Shown piece by piece: positions 50,248 to 59,290 of a DNA stretch of 64,000 nt. The notes beneath the pieces were generated by a model, which saw only the letters and a program-made list of their open reading frames with translations, was not told where the DNA came from and ran no database searches. This stretch comes from Coemansia sp. RSA 487 (taxonomy: Eukaryota > Kickxellomycota > Kickxellomycetes > Kickxellales > Kickxellaceae), in assembly GCA_027577595.1 (NCBI GenBank), contig JANBRJ010000013.1:186001-250000 (forward strand). The letters are read 5' to 3'. Numbering within the stretch: the first letter of the stretch is position 1; each line of letters opens with the position of its first letter. Both the position numbers and the translations under genes were made by a program.

Positions 50248-51807
50248 TTATTTGACGGCCGAGTCGGTGTTTTGCACGGTTCCGGATTCCAGCTCCCCGG
50301 TAGCGGCCAGCACGTGGCGCGTTCGCTTGGACATTGGCAGCCACGACGGCAGCCACGACGGCAGCCACGGGGCACTGAATGCCCAGACAGAGTCCATGAA
50401 CACAAGATCCATCTCCTCCAGCGTCAGGTTCTTGGTCTCTGGCAGGAACAGATAGATGATGACAAGGTTCCCGGCCATGATTATGCTGTAGGCCATAAAC
50501 AGCCGCCACCCGATCGCTTCAAGCAGCACCGGCGTGGTCAGCGTGACGACAAAGTTGGAGATCCAGTTGGCGCCGGTGGTGACCGAGTTTGCCTTTGCGC
50601 GCAGGTGCGTCGGGAAGATCTCTGACGGAATGAGCCAGCCGCAGGGCCCCCACGAGAACGCAAACGACGCAACGACAAGATACACCATCACTATCGACAT
50701 GATGCCCAGGTTGCGCGCACTCATGTTGATGACGACCGAGTCGTGGCTCTGCGCGTCGGTCACGGCCGAGTACGAGCGCATCAGCAGCGCAAGCACCATG
50801 TAGAAGACAATGATCAGCACCGTGCCGACCAGCAGCGTGCGGCGCCGCCCCCACCGGTCGATCCACAGGATCGCCGGCACCGTCGACGAGACGTTGACGA
50901 GGCCGTTGATGGCCTGGAACAGCGCTACGCTCTGCACGCTGCTGAACCCGATGTCGTGGAAGATGGTCGGCGCGTAGAGCATCAGCGTGTTGATGCCGGT
51001 GAACTGCTGCATGAACTGCATGCCGCAGCCGAGCAGCGTGCGGCGGCGGTTGGGGAACCGGAGCAGCTCCCAGTACGACGAGCTGCGGTGCTCGCGCTCG
51101 TACCTGATTGTCTGGTGGATCAGCCGCAGCTCCTCGGCGACCTCGGGCGCGCTGGCGTGGCCGTAGGCGCGCAGGCGCCCAAGCACCTGGCGCGCGTCGC
51201 TGACGTGGTCGTGCGCAACCAGCCAGCGCGGCGAGAACGGCATGAAGGCCATTGCGCACAGCAGCACTATGCTGGGGACGATCTGCAGCCCCAGCGGCAG
51301 CCGGAACTGGCGCGCGCTGGGGATGTACGAGCACCCGTAGTCGATGCCAAACGCAATAAAGATGCCCCACGTGATCGCCCACTGCTGCAGGCTGACCATC
51401 CGTCCGCGGTTCGCCGGCGGCGACGTCTCGGACTGGTACATCGGCACGACGCTGGAGAGGAACCCGATCGACACGCCGTTGATGAAGCGCCCGGCAATCA
51501 GCATTGCCCGGTTGATGCTGCCATACGTGATGGCCGAGCCCGCCGTGCACACCGCCGCGCCCAGGACGATGGTGAGCTTGCGCGAGTACCGGTCCGCCAG
51601 CGGAGCCGACAGAAGCGACCCGGCAAAGCAGCCGATTGTCAGCGACGACACGATGATTCCGGTGGCCAGGGCGTCGGGATGGCCAAAGTATTCGTTAAAG
51701 TGCTCCATCTCCTGGATCGACGACATGATGCCGATGTCGTACCCGAACAGGAGCCCGCCCAGCGCCACGATGCTGCTGACAACGTACTTTGGGGTGTGCT
51801 TTTTCAT
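50248..51807 (-). CDS. MFS sugar transporter (hexose transporter family)
   Basis: A 12-span proton- or facilitator-type sugar porter of the plasma membrane. From the ATG at 51807 the product is 519 residues. Diagnostic motifs in order: GGLLFGYDIGIMSS (span 1), ADRYSRKL (after span 2), GRFINGVSIGFLSSVVPMYQ (span 4), QQFTGINTLMLYAPTIF (span 7), DRWGRRRTLL (loop 8-9), WGPCGWLIPSEIFPTHLRAK (span 10) and PETKNLTLEEMD (after span 12). The C-terminal tail contains a short WLPSWLPSWLP repeat. The upstream frame runs into an assembly gap, so a 5' exon cannot be judged. The gene is much more GC-rich than its neighbours. Substrate not predictable. Confidence 0.93.
   Translation of the reverse strand: MKKHTPKYVVSSIVALGGLLFGYDIGIMSSIQEMEHFNEYFGHPDALATGIIVSSLTIGCFAGSLLSAPLADRYSRKLTIVLGAAVCTAGSAITYGSINRAMLIAGRFINGVSIGFLSSVVPMYQSETSPPANRGRMVSLQQWAITWGIFIAFGIDYGCSYIPSARQFRLPLGLQIVPSIVLLCAMAFMPFSPRWLVAHDHVSDARQVLGRLRAYGHASAPEVAEELRLIHQTIRYEREHRSSSYWELLRFPNRRRTLLGCGMQFMQQFTGINTLMLYAPTIFHDIGFSSVQSVALFQAINGLVNVSSTVPAILWIDRWGRRRTLLVGTVLIIVFYMVLALLMRSYSAVTDAQSHDSVVINMSARNLGIMSIVMVYLVVASFAFSWGPCGWLIPSEIFPTHLRAKANSVTTGANWISNFVVTLTTPVLLEAIGWRLFMAYSIIMAGNLVIIYLFLPETKNLTLEEMDLVFMDSVWAFSAPWLPSWLPSWLPMSKRTRHVLAATGELESGTVQNTDSAVK
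50337..50369 (-). repeat. 12-bp tandem repeat in the transporter tail
   Basis: Nearly three copies of GGCAGCCACGAC (plus strand) encode the Trp-Leu-Pro-Ser repeats at the transporter C-terminus. Confidence 0.85.
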
Positions 51808-52841
51808 GTCTGCAGGCGGGCCATTTCCTTGCGGGCGCTGCGCAGAGTGCGTGCTGCTCTGGAGCAGCGGGTACCGGCCTGCTGGCTTGCGCTGGCCTCG
51901 GGTAAATATGCGGCAAGCCGCAGGGCAGGGGCGGAGAAGCGGGGGANNNNNNNNNNNNNNNNNNNNNNNNNNNNNNNNNNNNNNNNNNNNNNNNNNNNNN
52001 NNNNNNNNNNNNNNNNNNNNNNNNNNNNNNNNNNNNNNNNNNNNTGGCTCGGGCGCAAGGGTGCTGGATGCAGGCAGATACAAAGAAGCAGAAAAGGAGA
52101 GAACAGAGAACTGGGAGGGCGGAGGGAAGCAAGCCGCGGGGAGCGGCAGAGGCGGTCGGTGCTGCCCGATATAAAGGCCAGTCAGCAAGCGGCGTGCGTG
52201 CGCGCCAAGCAGGCGCAAAACCTGTCTGCATCAGCAGCGAAAAGCAACACAAAAACAAAGCGCCCTGATGCATCACCGCTGGCCAAACAAAGCGCAAGGG
52301 CTTGGACAAAGCGCTCCAGCCCTTTCATTTGCAGGCAGCGCGGCCACGCAGCGCAGCACAGCGACCTTTCTTTCCAAAACAAGGCGCTCTCCAGAGCACA
52401 TGCTGCGCTGCCGGCGCTTGCTCTGCAGGTCGAGCAGCAGCAGCATGGCCAATCTTTGCCGCTCTCACCGCGGCGTGTGAGACGGACAGCGCCTGTCTCT
52501 TGCTGAGTTGCAGTGGAATCGACAGAGCTGCCGCGACTTGTCGGCCGCTCGCCAGCGCGCACCAGCAAGCGCGTCACAAGACACGCGACAAGCAAGCAGC
52601 CATGTGCGTGTTCCTATCGTCTAGCCAGCTGCTGCAGGCGCAGGCCTTGCAGCCCCGCAACACAGGAGCATGGGTGCTGCATGTCTGATTCGGCGTGGGT
52701 GAGCAGATGGCAGATCTGGCGTTGTTGACACATACGATTGGCGAAAAACAAAAAACTCTCAAAGCTAAAGGCCGTTGTTCCACACGCTGCGCCCGCCGCG
52801 CCCGCCGCGCCGCTGCAAACGCACAGGCCAGGCCGCGCCGC
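51808..52841. other. GC-rich intergenic region with assembly gap
   Basis: The 5' flank of the transporter and 3' flank of eEF1B-gamma, unusually GC-rich and containing 98 N at 51947-52044. Long frames across it on both strands are GC artefacts and run through the N block. Confidence 0.5.
51947..52044. other. Assembly gap (98 N)
   Basis: A run of N bases. Flanking sequence is G/A-rich and high-GC, which may explain the failure to close it. Confidence 1.
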
Positions 52842-54101
52842 TTACTTGTAGACCTTGCCGTCGTAGCACTCGCGCGGCAGCGAGCTGCCCTCCCACGCAA
52901 GCGCATCCTCGATCTCAGCACGCACCTTCTCGTCGGAAATGTCGGCTGCGGTCCACGTGTACGACCCAAAGTCGGGCGTGTCCGAGATCTCCTCGGGGAT
53001 CTCCTTGCCGCGGACCATAAAGTAGCCCCAGATCATGTTGTCGTTTTCCACGCCCAGCGTCAGCAGCGAGCCGAACGCATACTTGCGCGCCGCCTCCATA
53101 CGGCTGAAGAACCCGCCGATCAGGTTGTTGGTCATGAACAGCTTCGTCAGCTCGTCGTTGTAGTTGTACTCGACCTTCCAGAACGAGTAGCCCTCGGCGT
53201 CAAAGTTCTTCCACAGCCACGGCATCGCAACCTCGCGCGTCTCCTCGTTGGAATAGACGCGCTTCCACTCGTTCAGGTCCATCGACGGCTTTGGCAGCAG
53301 ATCAAGCTTGCTCTTGGGCTTGGGCGCAGGCGCAGGCATGTCCTCCTCGTCCTCGTCCTCCTCCTTCTTCTTGGGTGCCGCCTTCTTCTCGGCCTTGGGC
53401 TTGTCGGCCTTCTTCTTGTCAGCCTTCTTGCTTGGCTCCACCTTGCGCTGGATGCGCGTAGTGCACAGCTCAATGTCGCCAACAACAGCCTTGAACGCCG
53501 CCTGGCCAGTGATGGTCTTGAAGTAGCGGGCGACGTTGCGGTAGGTCTTGCGGTCGTCGGCAGTCAGATACAGCTTGAACAGCATAATCAGATCACAGGC
53601 AAAATTAATGTCGGCAATGGTCAGACGCTCGCCAACAAGGAAGGTCCTGTCGATGAGAATGGTGTTAAGGGCATCGAGGAAGCGGGCCAGGTCCTTCTCG
53701 GCAGCCTGGAATGCAGGCTGGATGTAGTTATGGAAGCCGAGCAGAGGGTACATGACGCCAGCATGAGCAGGCGAAAAATCGGCCTCGGCAAAGAGAATGT
53801 ACTGAAGGATCTGGGCGGTCTCCTCGGCGGTCTTGCCCAACAGAGACGAATCACTGCCGGCCTTGGATGCAACATAGTAGGCGATGGCACTGGAATCGGT
53901 CAGGGTGAAATCGTTAGAGCCCTCGAAGACAGGGACTTTGCCGCAAGGGAATTTGGCAAGGTACTCGGGGGTCTTGTTGCCAACGCCCATCTGGAACTCC
54001 GGTGTGGTGGCCAGATCCAGACCAAGGTGCTTGGCAACGATGCGAGCCTTATAGTTGCGCTGGTTCGCAGTGGGACCGATGAGTGTACCGATAGGAGCCA
54101 T
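52842..54101 (-). CDS. EEF1G: Translation elongation factor eEF1B gamma
   Basis: The structural subunit of the eEF1B guanine-exchange complex that recycles eEF1A. The 419-residue protein has a GST-N domain (1-80; MAPIGTLIGPTANQRNYKAR; GKVPVFEGSNDFTLTDSSAI) and a GST-C domain (about 85-210; GERLTIADINFACDL). A Lys/Ala/Glu linker (about 218-262) and the conserved C-terminal EF1G domain (about 265-419; LNEWKRVYSNEETREVAMPW; GKEIPEEISDTPDFGSYTW) follow. The frame opens further to 54209, but the ATG at 54101 starts at the family position. Strong codon preference for C-ending codons fits high expression. Confidence 0.97.
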   Translation of the reverse strand: MAPIGTLIGPTANQRNYKARIVAKHLGLDLATTPEFQMGVGNKTPEYLAKFPCGKVPVFEGSNDFTLTDSSAIAYYVASKAGSDSSLLGKTAEETAQILQYILFAEADFSPAHAGVMYPLLGFHNYIQPAFQAAEKDLARFLDALNTILIDRTFLVGERLTIADINFACDLIMLFKLYLTADDRKTYRNVARYFKTITGQAAFKAVVGDIELCTTRIQRKVEPSKKADKKKADKPKAEKKAAPKKKEEDEDEEDMPAPAPKPKSKLDLLPKPSMDLNEWKRVYSNEETREVAMPWLWKNFDAEGYSFWKVEYNYNDELTKLFMTNNLIGGFFSRMEAARKYAFGSLLTLGVENDNMIWGYFMVRGKEIPEEISDTPDFGSYTWTAADISDEKVRAEIEDALAWEGSSLPRECYDGKVYK

Positions 54102-54560
54102 TTTTATGAGTAAAGTTTCTCTTGGACAAAAACACAAAAGCTTGCAGGTAGAATAAAAAGAAAAACAGAGAAGAGTGAAGAAACCCAGGTTTCGGGCTTG
54201 CCACACCACAGGTCATTGTTTTGTTTTGGGGGAAGATCCAAGCAACGTTTAACGAAAATGGTTTTTTTTGGATCCAAAGCCAAAGTAAAAATTTTTCAAG
54301 TATTTTCGCTAAAGATCTGCAAATTTGTATTTCCCCCCTGATCAACAGGCAAGTTGCATTTTTTGGCTGACACCATGAATATCGAACCAAACATTGAATA
54401 CATTTCTAAGATATTCTCTGCAGGAGCAGCTGCTTTGTAACTATTGCGTTTGTGGGTTACTAAGGATTTATTAAAATGGGTTTCATGGGTGATAGAATAG
54501 GAGCCAGATCAAATAATGTTTTTATATACAGTGAATCGTTTACAGGAAGCTCGGCTGGCT
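54102..54560. other. Intergenic, eEF1B-gamma promoter side
   Basis: 459 bp containing the eEF1B-gamma promoter (minus strand) and the 3' flank of the small 54561 gene. T/A-rich runs; no recognised site. Confidence 0.4.
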
Positions 54561-54743
54561 CTAGCGCATGAGCGCACGCGCCCAGGCAGTGTTGGTCTTT
54601 TGCAGACGCTCATACACCTCCATGGGGTCGTTGAGGTTGCGATGGTACTCAGAAGTCGTACGCGGAGTTGCAGTTGGCGATGAAGTAGTCGCAGTAGCGG
54701 TTGTCCTCTTCTTGGACTTTGAGAAGAACTTGGTGAAAGCCAT
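54561..54743 (-). CDS. 60-residue basic small protein, unrecognised
   Basis: The product starts MAFTKFFSKSKKR, has a Thr/Ser/Ala/Pro linker (14-31), and ends in a charged motif (NDPMEVYERLQKTNTAWARALMR). Support for a real gene is a TATA box (54852-54860) about 110 bp upstream, a leader rich in A and C (ACAACAACATCC) and a good start context (AGCAATGGC). No family recognised. The amphipathic basic start could target membranes or mitochondria, but this is only inference. Confidence 0.55.
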   Translation of the reverse strand: MAFTKFFSKSKKRTTATATTSSPTATPRTTSEYHRNLNDPMEVYERLQKTNTAWARALMR

Positions 54744-55980
54744 TGCTAAGGTTTCGGATGTTGTTGTTTAAAAATGATGGTATGTGTCTGATAGTTGAGT
54801 GAATAATGTGTGCTGTTTTTTTGAGTAGTAACGTCTGTTCCAAGAACCCTCTTTTATACCCTTGGCGCTACTATTCTTTACAACATTTGGTAAAGGTGGC
54901 TGGCACGGTAAAATGCTCTTAGTAAGCGAAACGAAAAAGTTTTGAACACTTATTTCCATTTTTACCACGGTCCCTCAAACTTTGTCTCTAGATGGACATT
55001 CCGTAGCCGGTACAAAGAGATCGCGAGAAAGAAAGGGGTCATTGTGTGATTGGACAGCTCTGCACTCAGGACAGCCAACAGAACCTTCTCATGCTTGTTT
55101 TGTAAGCAACGTGGCGACATCTCCTGAGGGGATTTGTCTTTTGTGCCAAGAATTAATGTTGGATGCCAAAAATACATTTTTCCTTTAAAGGAAGTATACT
55201 CTTCAAAATTACGAAAAGGAACTGTGCCATGATCTGACCTATTGGCTGTACAGCTGTATCAGCCCCAAACGACCAGAAAATATTGGGGTCGCTGAATATG
55301 CTGGTATTTGCAACTTTCTCACGCTCATTGAAGTCTTGCAGACTCAGTGTTGGCTCAAACCCATTCTCCAAAGTGTGGTTGCCAAATCGCGATTTTGTAG
55401 TTTTATTTTTAACATTGCCCCATTTGTCTTTGCGGATGATTTATTTGCCTCCTTGCCTTGGTATGTGCACGTTTGTCGCCCCTGCGTATAAGACATCTTG
55501 GCAGTGTTTCATGTCTTGGTTCTTTGACTGTCGCAGTCTGAATCCTGCGATTAAATCCCTCAGTTAATTCTGAAAGTGCGCACAGACAAAAACGAATTAA
55601 GGGCGCAAAAAGGCTGAGTTGGGGGATATGCTGATTGATCAGCAGCAATTTTAATGTAAACACCCCCAAGTAAAAAAATACGCGGCACAAAAGCGATGTG
55701 TCGCAAATATAACGTGGCAGCAACTTTTATTTTGTGAGCATTGCCAAATATACCACTACTTTCTTCTTCGTCTGTGTTTCACTTCATTATCTTGTATTGT
55801 ACGATATTGTTCGACTCATTTACTGTTTCATTCAGCACTCCTTCGAATTGCAAAGTTCCTTTTTTTTTTTTTCCTAATTACGCGTTATTTTCCTGCCTTT
55901 GTTTATTACGTTTTTCTTTAAATTTGCCTGCTTCTTTATTCTTACTTTCGTTTATTATACAGTACCTAAATGAACAAAAC
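54744..55980. other. 1.2 kb intergenic region upstream of CDC27
   Basis: Holds the TATA box of the 54561 gene on the left and T-rich CDC27 leader on the right. An acceptor-like TTATTATACAG (55954-55964) precedes the CDC27 ATG, so a non-coding or short coding 5' exon is possible. No other gene. Confidence 0.4.
54852..54860 (-). promoter_or_regulatory. TATA box for the 60-residue gene
   Basis: GGTATAAAA on the minus strand, about 110 bp before the ATG, leaving room for a leader of about 75 nt. Confidence 0.5.
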
Positions 55981-58900
55981 ATGCTTGGAAGACAAGCAGA
56001 CCACTCAAATAGACAGCGACGGACGGCAAGAGCTGCTGAAAAAGCACCCTTGGTGAGCGCTTCAAATACGACACGTAACATAGCCCAGAAGGGAAACCAA
56101 CCTTCAGTCAGAGCCGCAGAAGCGACAAAAACGCCGACTACGCTTGTAATTCAACACAAGCTGGCGGAAAAGCAAAGTTCCGACGAGCAGCTCCATATTG
56201 ACGATAGCAGCAGCAACTCCGCCGAATGCGAATTAAAGCTTATACGACCGCAAAACGAAGCAACCCGCTGTTACTATGAAAGGCTCATTGCCCGCGGGAT
56301 ATCGTTACTTCAGCCATATAGCGTGCTCTTCATGGCAGAAACTTATCATAGTTGGTATCACCATGCATCTGCCGATATGGCCGGCAACATTTTGCAGCAA
56401 ACTGTTGGGTATCGCCGCAGCCCCAGCAACGATACAGCTACCGAGCGGTATGACATAAGAAGCGTATATTGGCTAGCACTCTGCCATTGGCATCTCGGAG
56501 AAGTGAGCTCTACATATTCCCTCTTGACGCCGCTTGTGGTTGAAGCGGAGTCTGTCTTAGGGGGCGGTGATGGTGATTCGGAGCCCGTGGTTCGGAGCGG
56601 CAACATCAGTGACGTGGAAAGCGGCGATACACCAGCAATGTCATTAAGCAGCAGCAGTGGCGGCGGGGAGGGCGGCGATTTGATACTGTCTGTTTACGAA
56701 GCTTCTAAAGCACGGACACAAAAGGCACTTGCGTGTGCTCTTTGGCTACTAGCAATGAGCTGTACTCGACTTGAAAAGTGGCAGGAAGCCGAGGACTACC
56801 TAACAATGCTGTCCAGCTTCCTCAGGCATATATACCTTCCAGATGAGCCAGGAAACGCCAGTGGCGCGGACATCAGCCATGTAGTTAGAAATAGCGCCAG
56901 TTTATATGTACTTCCTACGTTTGCCGATGTCTCGGACTTGCTTGGCTTGGTTTGTATTCGGACTAACCGTATGGCTCAGAGCGAAGTACACTCGATTGAT
57001 GCGCTTCAGCGCAATCCTTTGCTGTGGTCATCTTGCCGGCGGCTGTGCGAATTAGGAAGCGCACAGGGGCTCGCCAAGTTTTTAGGAACCAGTATTTGCG
57101 ATGTAAGCGCAGAAAAGGGATCGCAACAGCGTCGGCCAGAATCTGCGGATGAGCGCACTCCGGTGCCAGCACCCAGACAGACAGTAAAGTTGAATACTTA
57201 TGCTAGATCTGAACAGAACGACGACACACACATGAATGCGTCGGTAGCACCAACGTCCAAAGCTGCTGATTCAAAGAAAACAAAAGAGGGGGGTCGGCAA
57301 CACATCTCTGCTTCTACTGTTGCCAACCTGACGGGAGACGGCATGTCTAGTTCGCGGGTGCGCAGTCGGTTGGCGCCACAGAGCATATATCCTGGATCTG
57401 GCATTGGATCGGCGCGTGGAATTTCAGGACGACAACCAAAGGCAACAGCCGGCGTCAAAGGCGTTGGTGTAAAAAGTACTGCTGGTTCAAGCAATGCTTC
57501 GTCTCTTAGATCCGGGAGCTCGGTGACACAGCTACCAACAAAAACACCAAGGATGGCGCGAGTAGATGTTCTGGCTGGCAGTGAAAAGAAGCGCATGCGC
57601 AACGGCTCTATAGTCAGGTCGGCTTCAAAAGGCAGGGTTCACGATCAGCTTGGCGAGCCACCAATGCAGGGTAGCGGATCGCTGCATGGCAACAAATGCG
57701 GCGATGCACTGGACTCTACAGCTATTTCTCACTTGGGCGAACTTGTCAAGCTTGGCGGCACCGTGTGCTTGAACATGCTATCCTTCCATGCACCAGAGGC
57801 TCTGGTCGCGTTTTCAAGACTGCCTATAGAGCAGCAAAATTCTGCATGGGGCCTGTGCATGCTTGGACGCATATGCTTTGAAGCAGGAAGATATCCAGAG
57901 GCTGCGCAGGCGTTCTCTGTAGGACACAGACTTGCGCCATTCCGTGTGCGCGACATGGACATGTACTCGACGCTGCTGTGGCACATGAAGCGCGAGGAGT
58001 CACTGGCTCAGCTTGCACATACCATGGTTTCCGTGGGGCGCACCTGGAGCCCGGAAGCGTGGATCGCCGTTGCAAACTGCTTCTCCTTGGACGGCGACCA
58101 CACATCGGCGCTGAAGAGCCTTGCGCGCAGCATCCAACTGCACAAGTCCTCGCAAGGCGGAATAGCGGTGGCCCCTCGAAGCGACTCTGGCGGAGTCAGT
58201 GGCCTTGCATATGCGCATACGCTGGTCGGCCATGAAAACGTTGCAAGTGGCGAGTTTGACCGTGCCCAGCAAGCGTTCCGCACTGCACTTCGAATTGACC
58301 CACGGCATTACAATGCTTGGTACGGCATGGGTATGTCGTATCTGCGGCTTGGAAAGCTCGATCTTGCTGGGTATCACTTTAAGCGATCGCTGGCCCTCAA
58401 TTCGCAGAACCCGCTCTTGCTACAGAGTGCAGGCGCCCTGTACGAGAATTGTGGCGACTTTGGCAGGGCGTTGAGCGTATACGAGCGGGTCGAAAAGCTG
58501 CTGCAAGAGGGCTATTCAATCGATTCAGCGACGGCCAAGCTCAATAGCCTGACTGGAGGAAATCCAAAGGATAGAGGCACATTTGTAACCGACGAGGGGG
58601 TTGTATTGGAGCTTCAGCAGCACCACGCGATGAACTTTGTGCTTTTCAAGCGTGCACGGGTCCTGGTTATTCTCGAGCGATTCAGAGAAGCGGCAGTCAT
58701 TCTTGAAAAGCTTTTGCAGCGATGCCCGCGAGAGTTTAACGTTCCTTTCCTGCTTGGACAGACGTACACAAAGCTGCGTAGATATCGTGAAGCAGCAGCG
58801 TGCCTGTCGCGCGCTCTAGACATTGCACCAGAGAATATCCAGAGCGTGCGCGAGGCGTTTGACGCCCTCTACATGCAAGATTCTGACGATCGAGAATCCA

Positions 58901-59181
58901 AGGCCCAGGGGACAGCCGATGGTAGCATTGCTCACAGCAGCAATATACCAACGTCCGACGCACAGGGCCAGGGGAGTGGTTTGGAGACGCCGTCAGCAAG
59001 GTTTGGCGGCATGGGTAGTGTTGGCCCTATGCTGTCTTCAAGCTCGTCCATCGAGTCGCCGTACTTTGAATCCCCGTCTATGTATGCGGGTCGCCGCGGT
59101 CAGGCGGACTGGCGAAGCGATTGGAACTCATTAAATAGTGCTGACGACAGAGTCGATAGAGCCCTGGATTTTGATGTGTAG
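55981..59181 (+). CDS. CDC27: Anaphase-promoting complex subunit Cdc27/APC3
   Basis: APC3 is a TPR scaffold of the APC/C ubiquitin ligase that binds activators through their IR tails. The 1066-residue protein has an N-terminal TPR part (about 80-380; GILLQPYSVLFMAETYHSW-like, YWLALCHWHLGEVSSTYSLL). A long Ser/Thr-rich linker (about 385-575) and a C-terminal TPR superhelix (about 600-980) follow. The signature run is LGRICFEAGRYPEAAQAF, YSTLLWHMKREESLAQLA, SPEAWIAVANCFSLDGDH, NAWYGMGMSYLRLGKLDLA and FLLGQTYTKLRRYREAAACL. These match Cdc27 repeat by repeat. A disordered tail closes it. The ATG at 55981 was chosen over the TTG-led frame start at 55741, which is T-rich leader. Convergent with MED1 (109 bp). 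Confidence 0.92.
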   Translation: MLGRQADHSNRQRRTARAAEKAPLVSASNTTRNIAQKGNQPSVRAAEATKTPTTLVIQHKLAEKQSSDEQLHIDDSSSNSAECELKLIRPQNEATRCYYERLIARGISLLQPYSVLFMAETYHSWYHHASADMAGNILQQTVGYRRSPSNDTATERYDIRSVYWLALCHWHLGEVSSTYSLLTPLVVEAESVLGGGDGDSEPVVRSGNISDVESGDTPAMSLSSSSGGGEGGDLILSVYEASKARTQKALACALWLLAMSCTRLEKWQEAEDYLTMLSSFLRHIYLPDEPGNASGADISHVVRNSASLYVLPTFADVSDLLGLVCIRTNRMAQSEVHSIDALQRNPLLWSSCRRLCELGSAQGLAKFLGTSICDVSAEKGSQQRRPESADERTPVPAPRQTVKLNTYARSEQNDDTHMNASVAPTSKAADSKKTKEGGRQHISASTVANLTGDGMSSSRVRSRLAPQSIYPGSGIGSARGISGRQPKATAGVKGVGVKSTAGSSNASSLRSGSSVTQLPTKTPRMARVDVLAGSEKKRMRNGSIVRSASKGRVHDQLGEPPMQGSGSLHGNKCGDALDSTAISHLGELVKLGGTVCLNMLSFHAPEALVAFSRLPIEQQNSAWGLCMLGRICFEAGRYPEAAQAFSVGHRLAPFRVRDMDMYSTLLWHMKREESLAQLAHTMVSVGRTWSPEAWIAVANCFSLDGDHTSALKSLARSIQLHKSSQGGIAVAPRSDSGGVSGLAYAHTLVGHENVASGEFDRAQQAFRTALRIDPRHYNAWYGMGMSYLRLGKLDLAGYHFKRSLALNSQNPLLLQSAGALYENCGDFGRALSVYERVEKLLQEGYSIDSATAKLNSLTGGNPKDRGTFVTDEGVVLELQQHHAMNFVLFKRARVLVILERFREAAVILEKLLQRCPREFNVPFLLGQTYTKLRRYREAAACLSRALDIAPENIQSVREAFDALYMQDSDDRESKAQGTADGSIAHSSNIPTSDAQGQGSGLETPSARFGGMGSVGPMLSSSSSIESPYFESPSMYAGRRGQADWRSDWNSLNSADDRVDRALDFDV

Positions 59182-59290
59182 AGCCGTTTCTTTTTCAAGC
59201 TGCAGTTTATTCAAAGCACAATGAAGCTGACTAGTAAAAAGATTTTTGCCATGCAGATGCTGGTTAGAACAGAAAAAAAGCAGGGAGAGG

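Noticed and set aside
50743-52506. 587-codon plus-strand frame opposite the sugar transporter
   Set aside because: It is antisense to a clear MFS gene, runs through the N gap, and its Arg/Ala/His-rich composition is what GC-rich antisense frames give.
52695-54113. 472-codon plus-strand frame opposite eEF1B-gamma
   Set aside because: Long only because of the strong codon bias of the real gene on the other strand; Leu/Val/Arg-rich shadow without domains.
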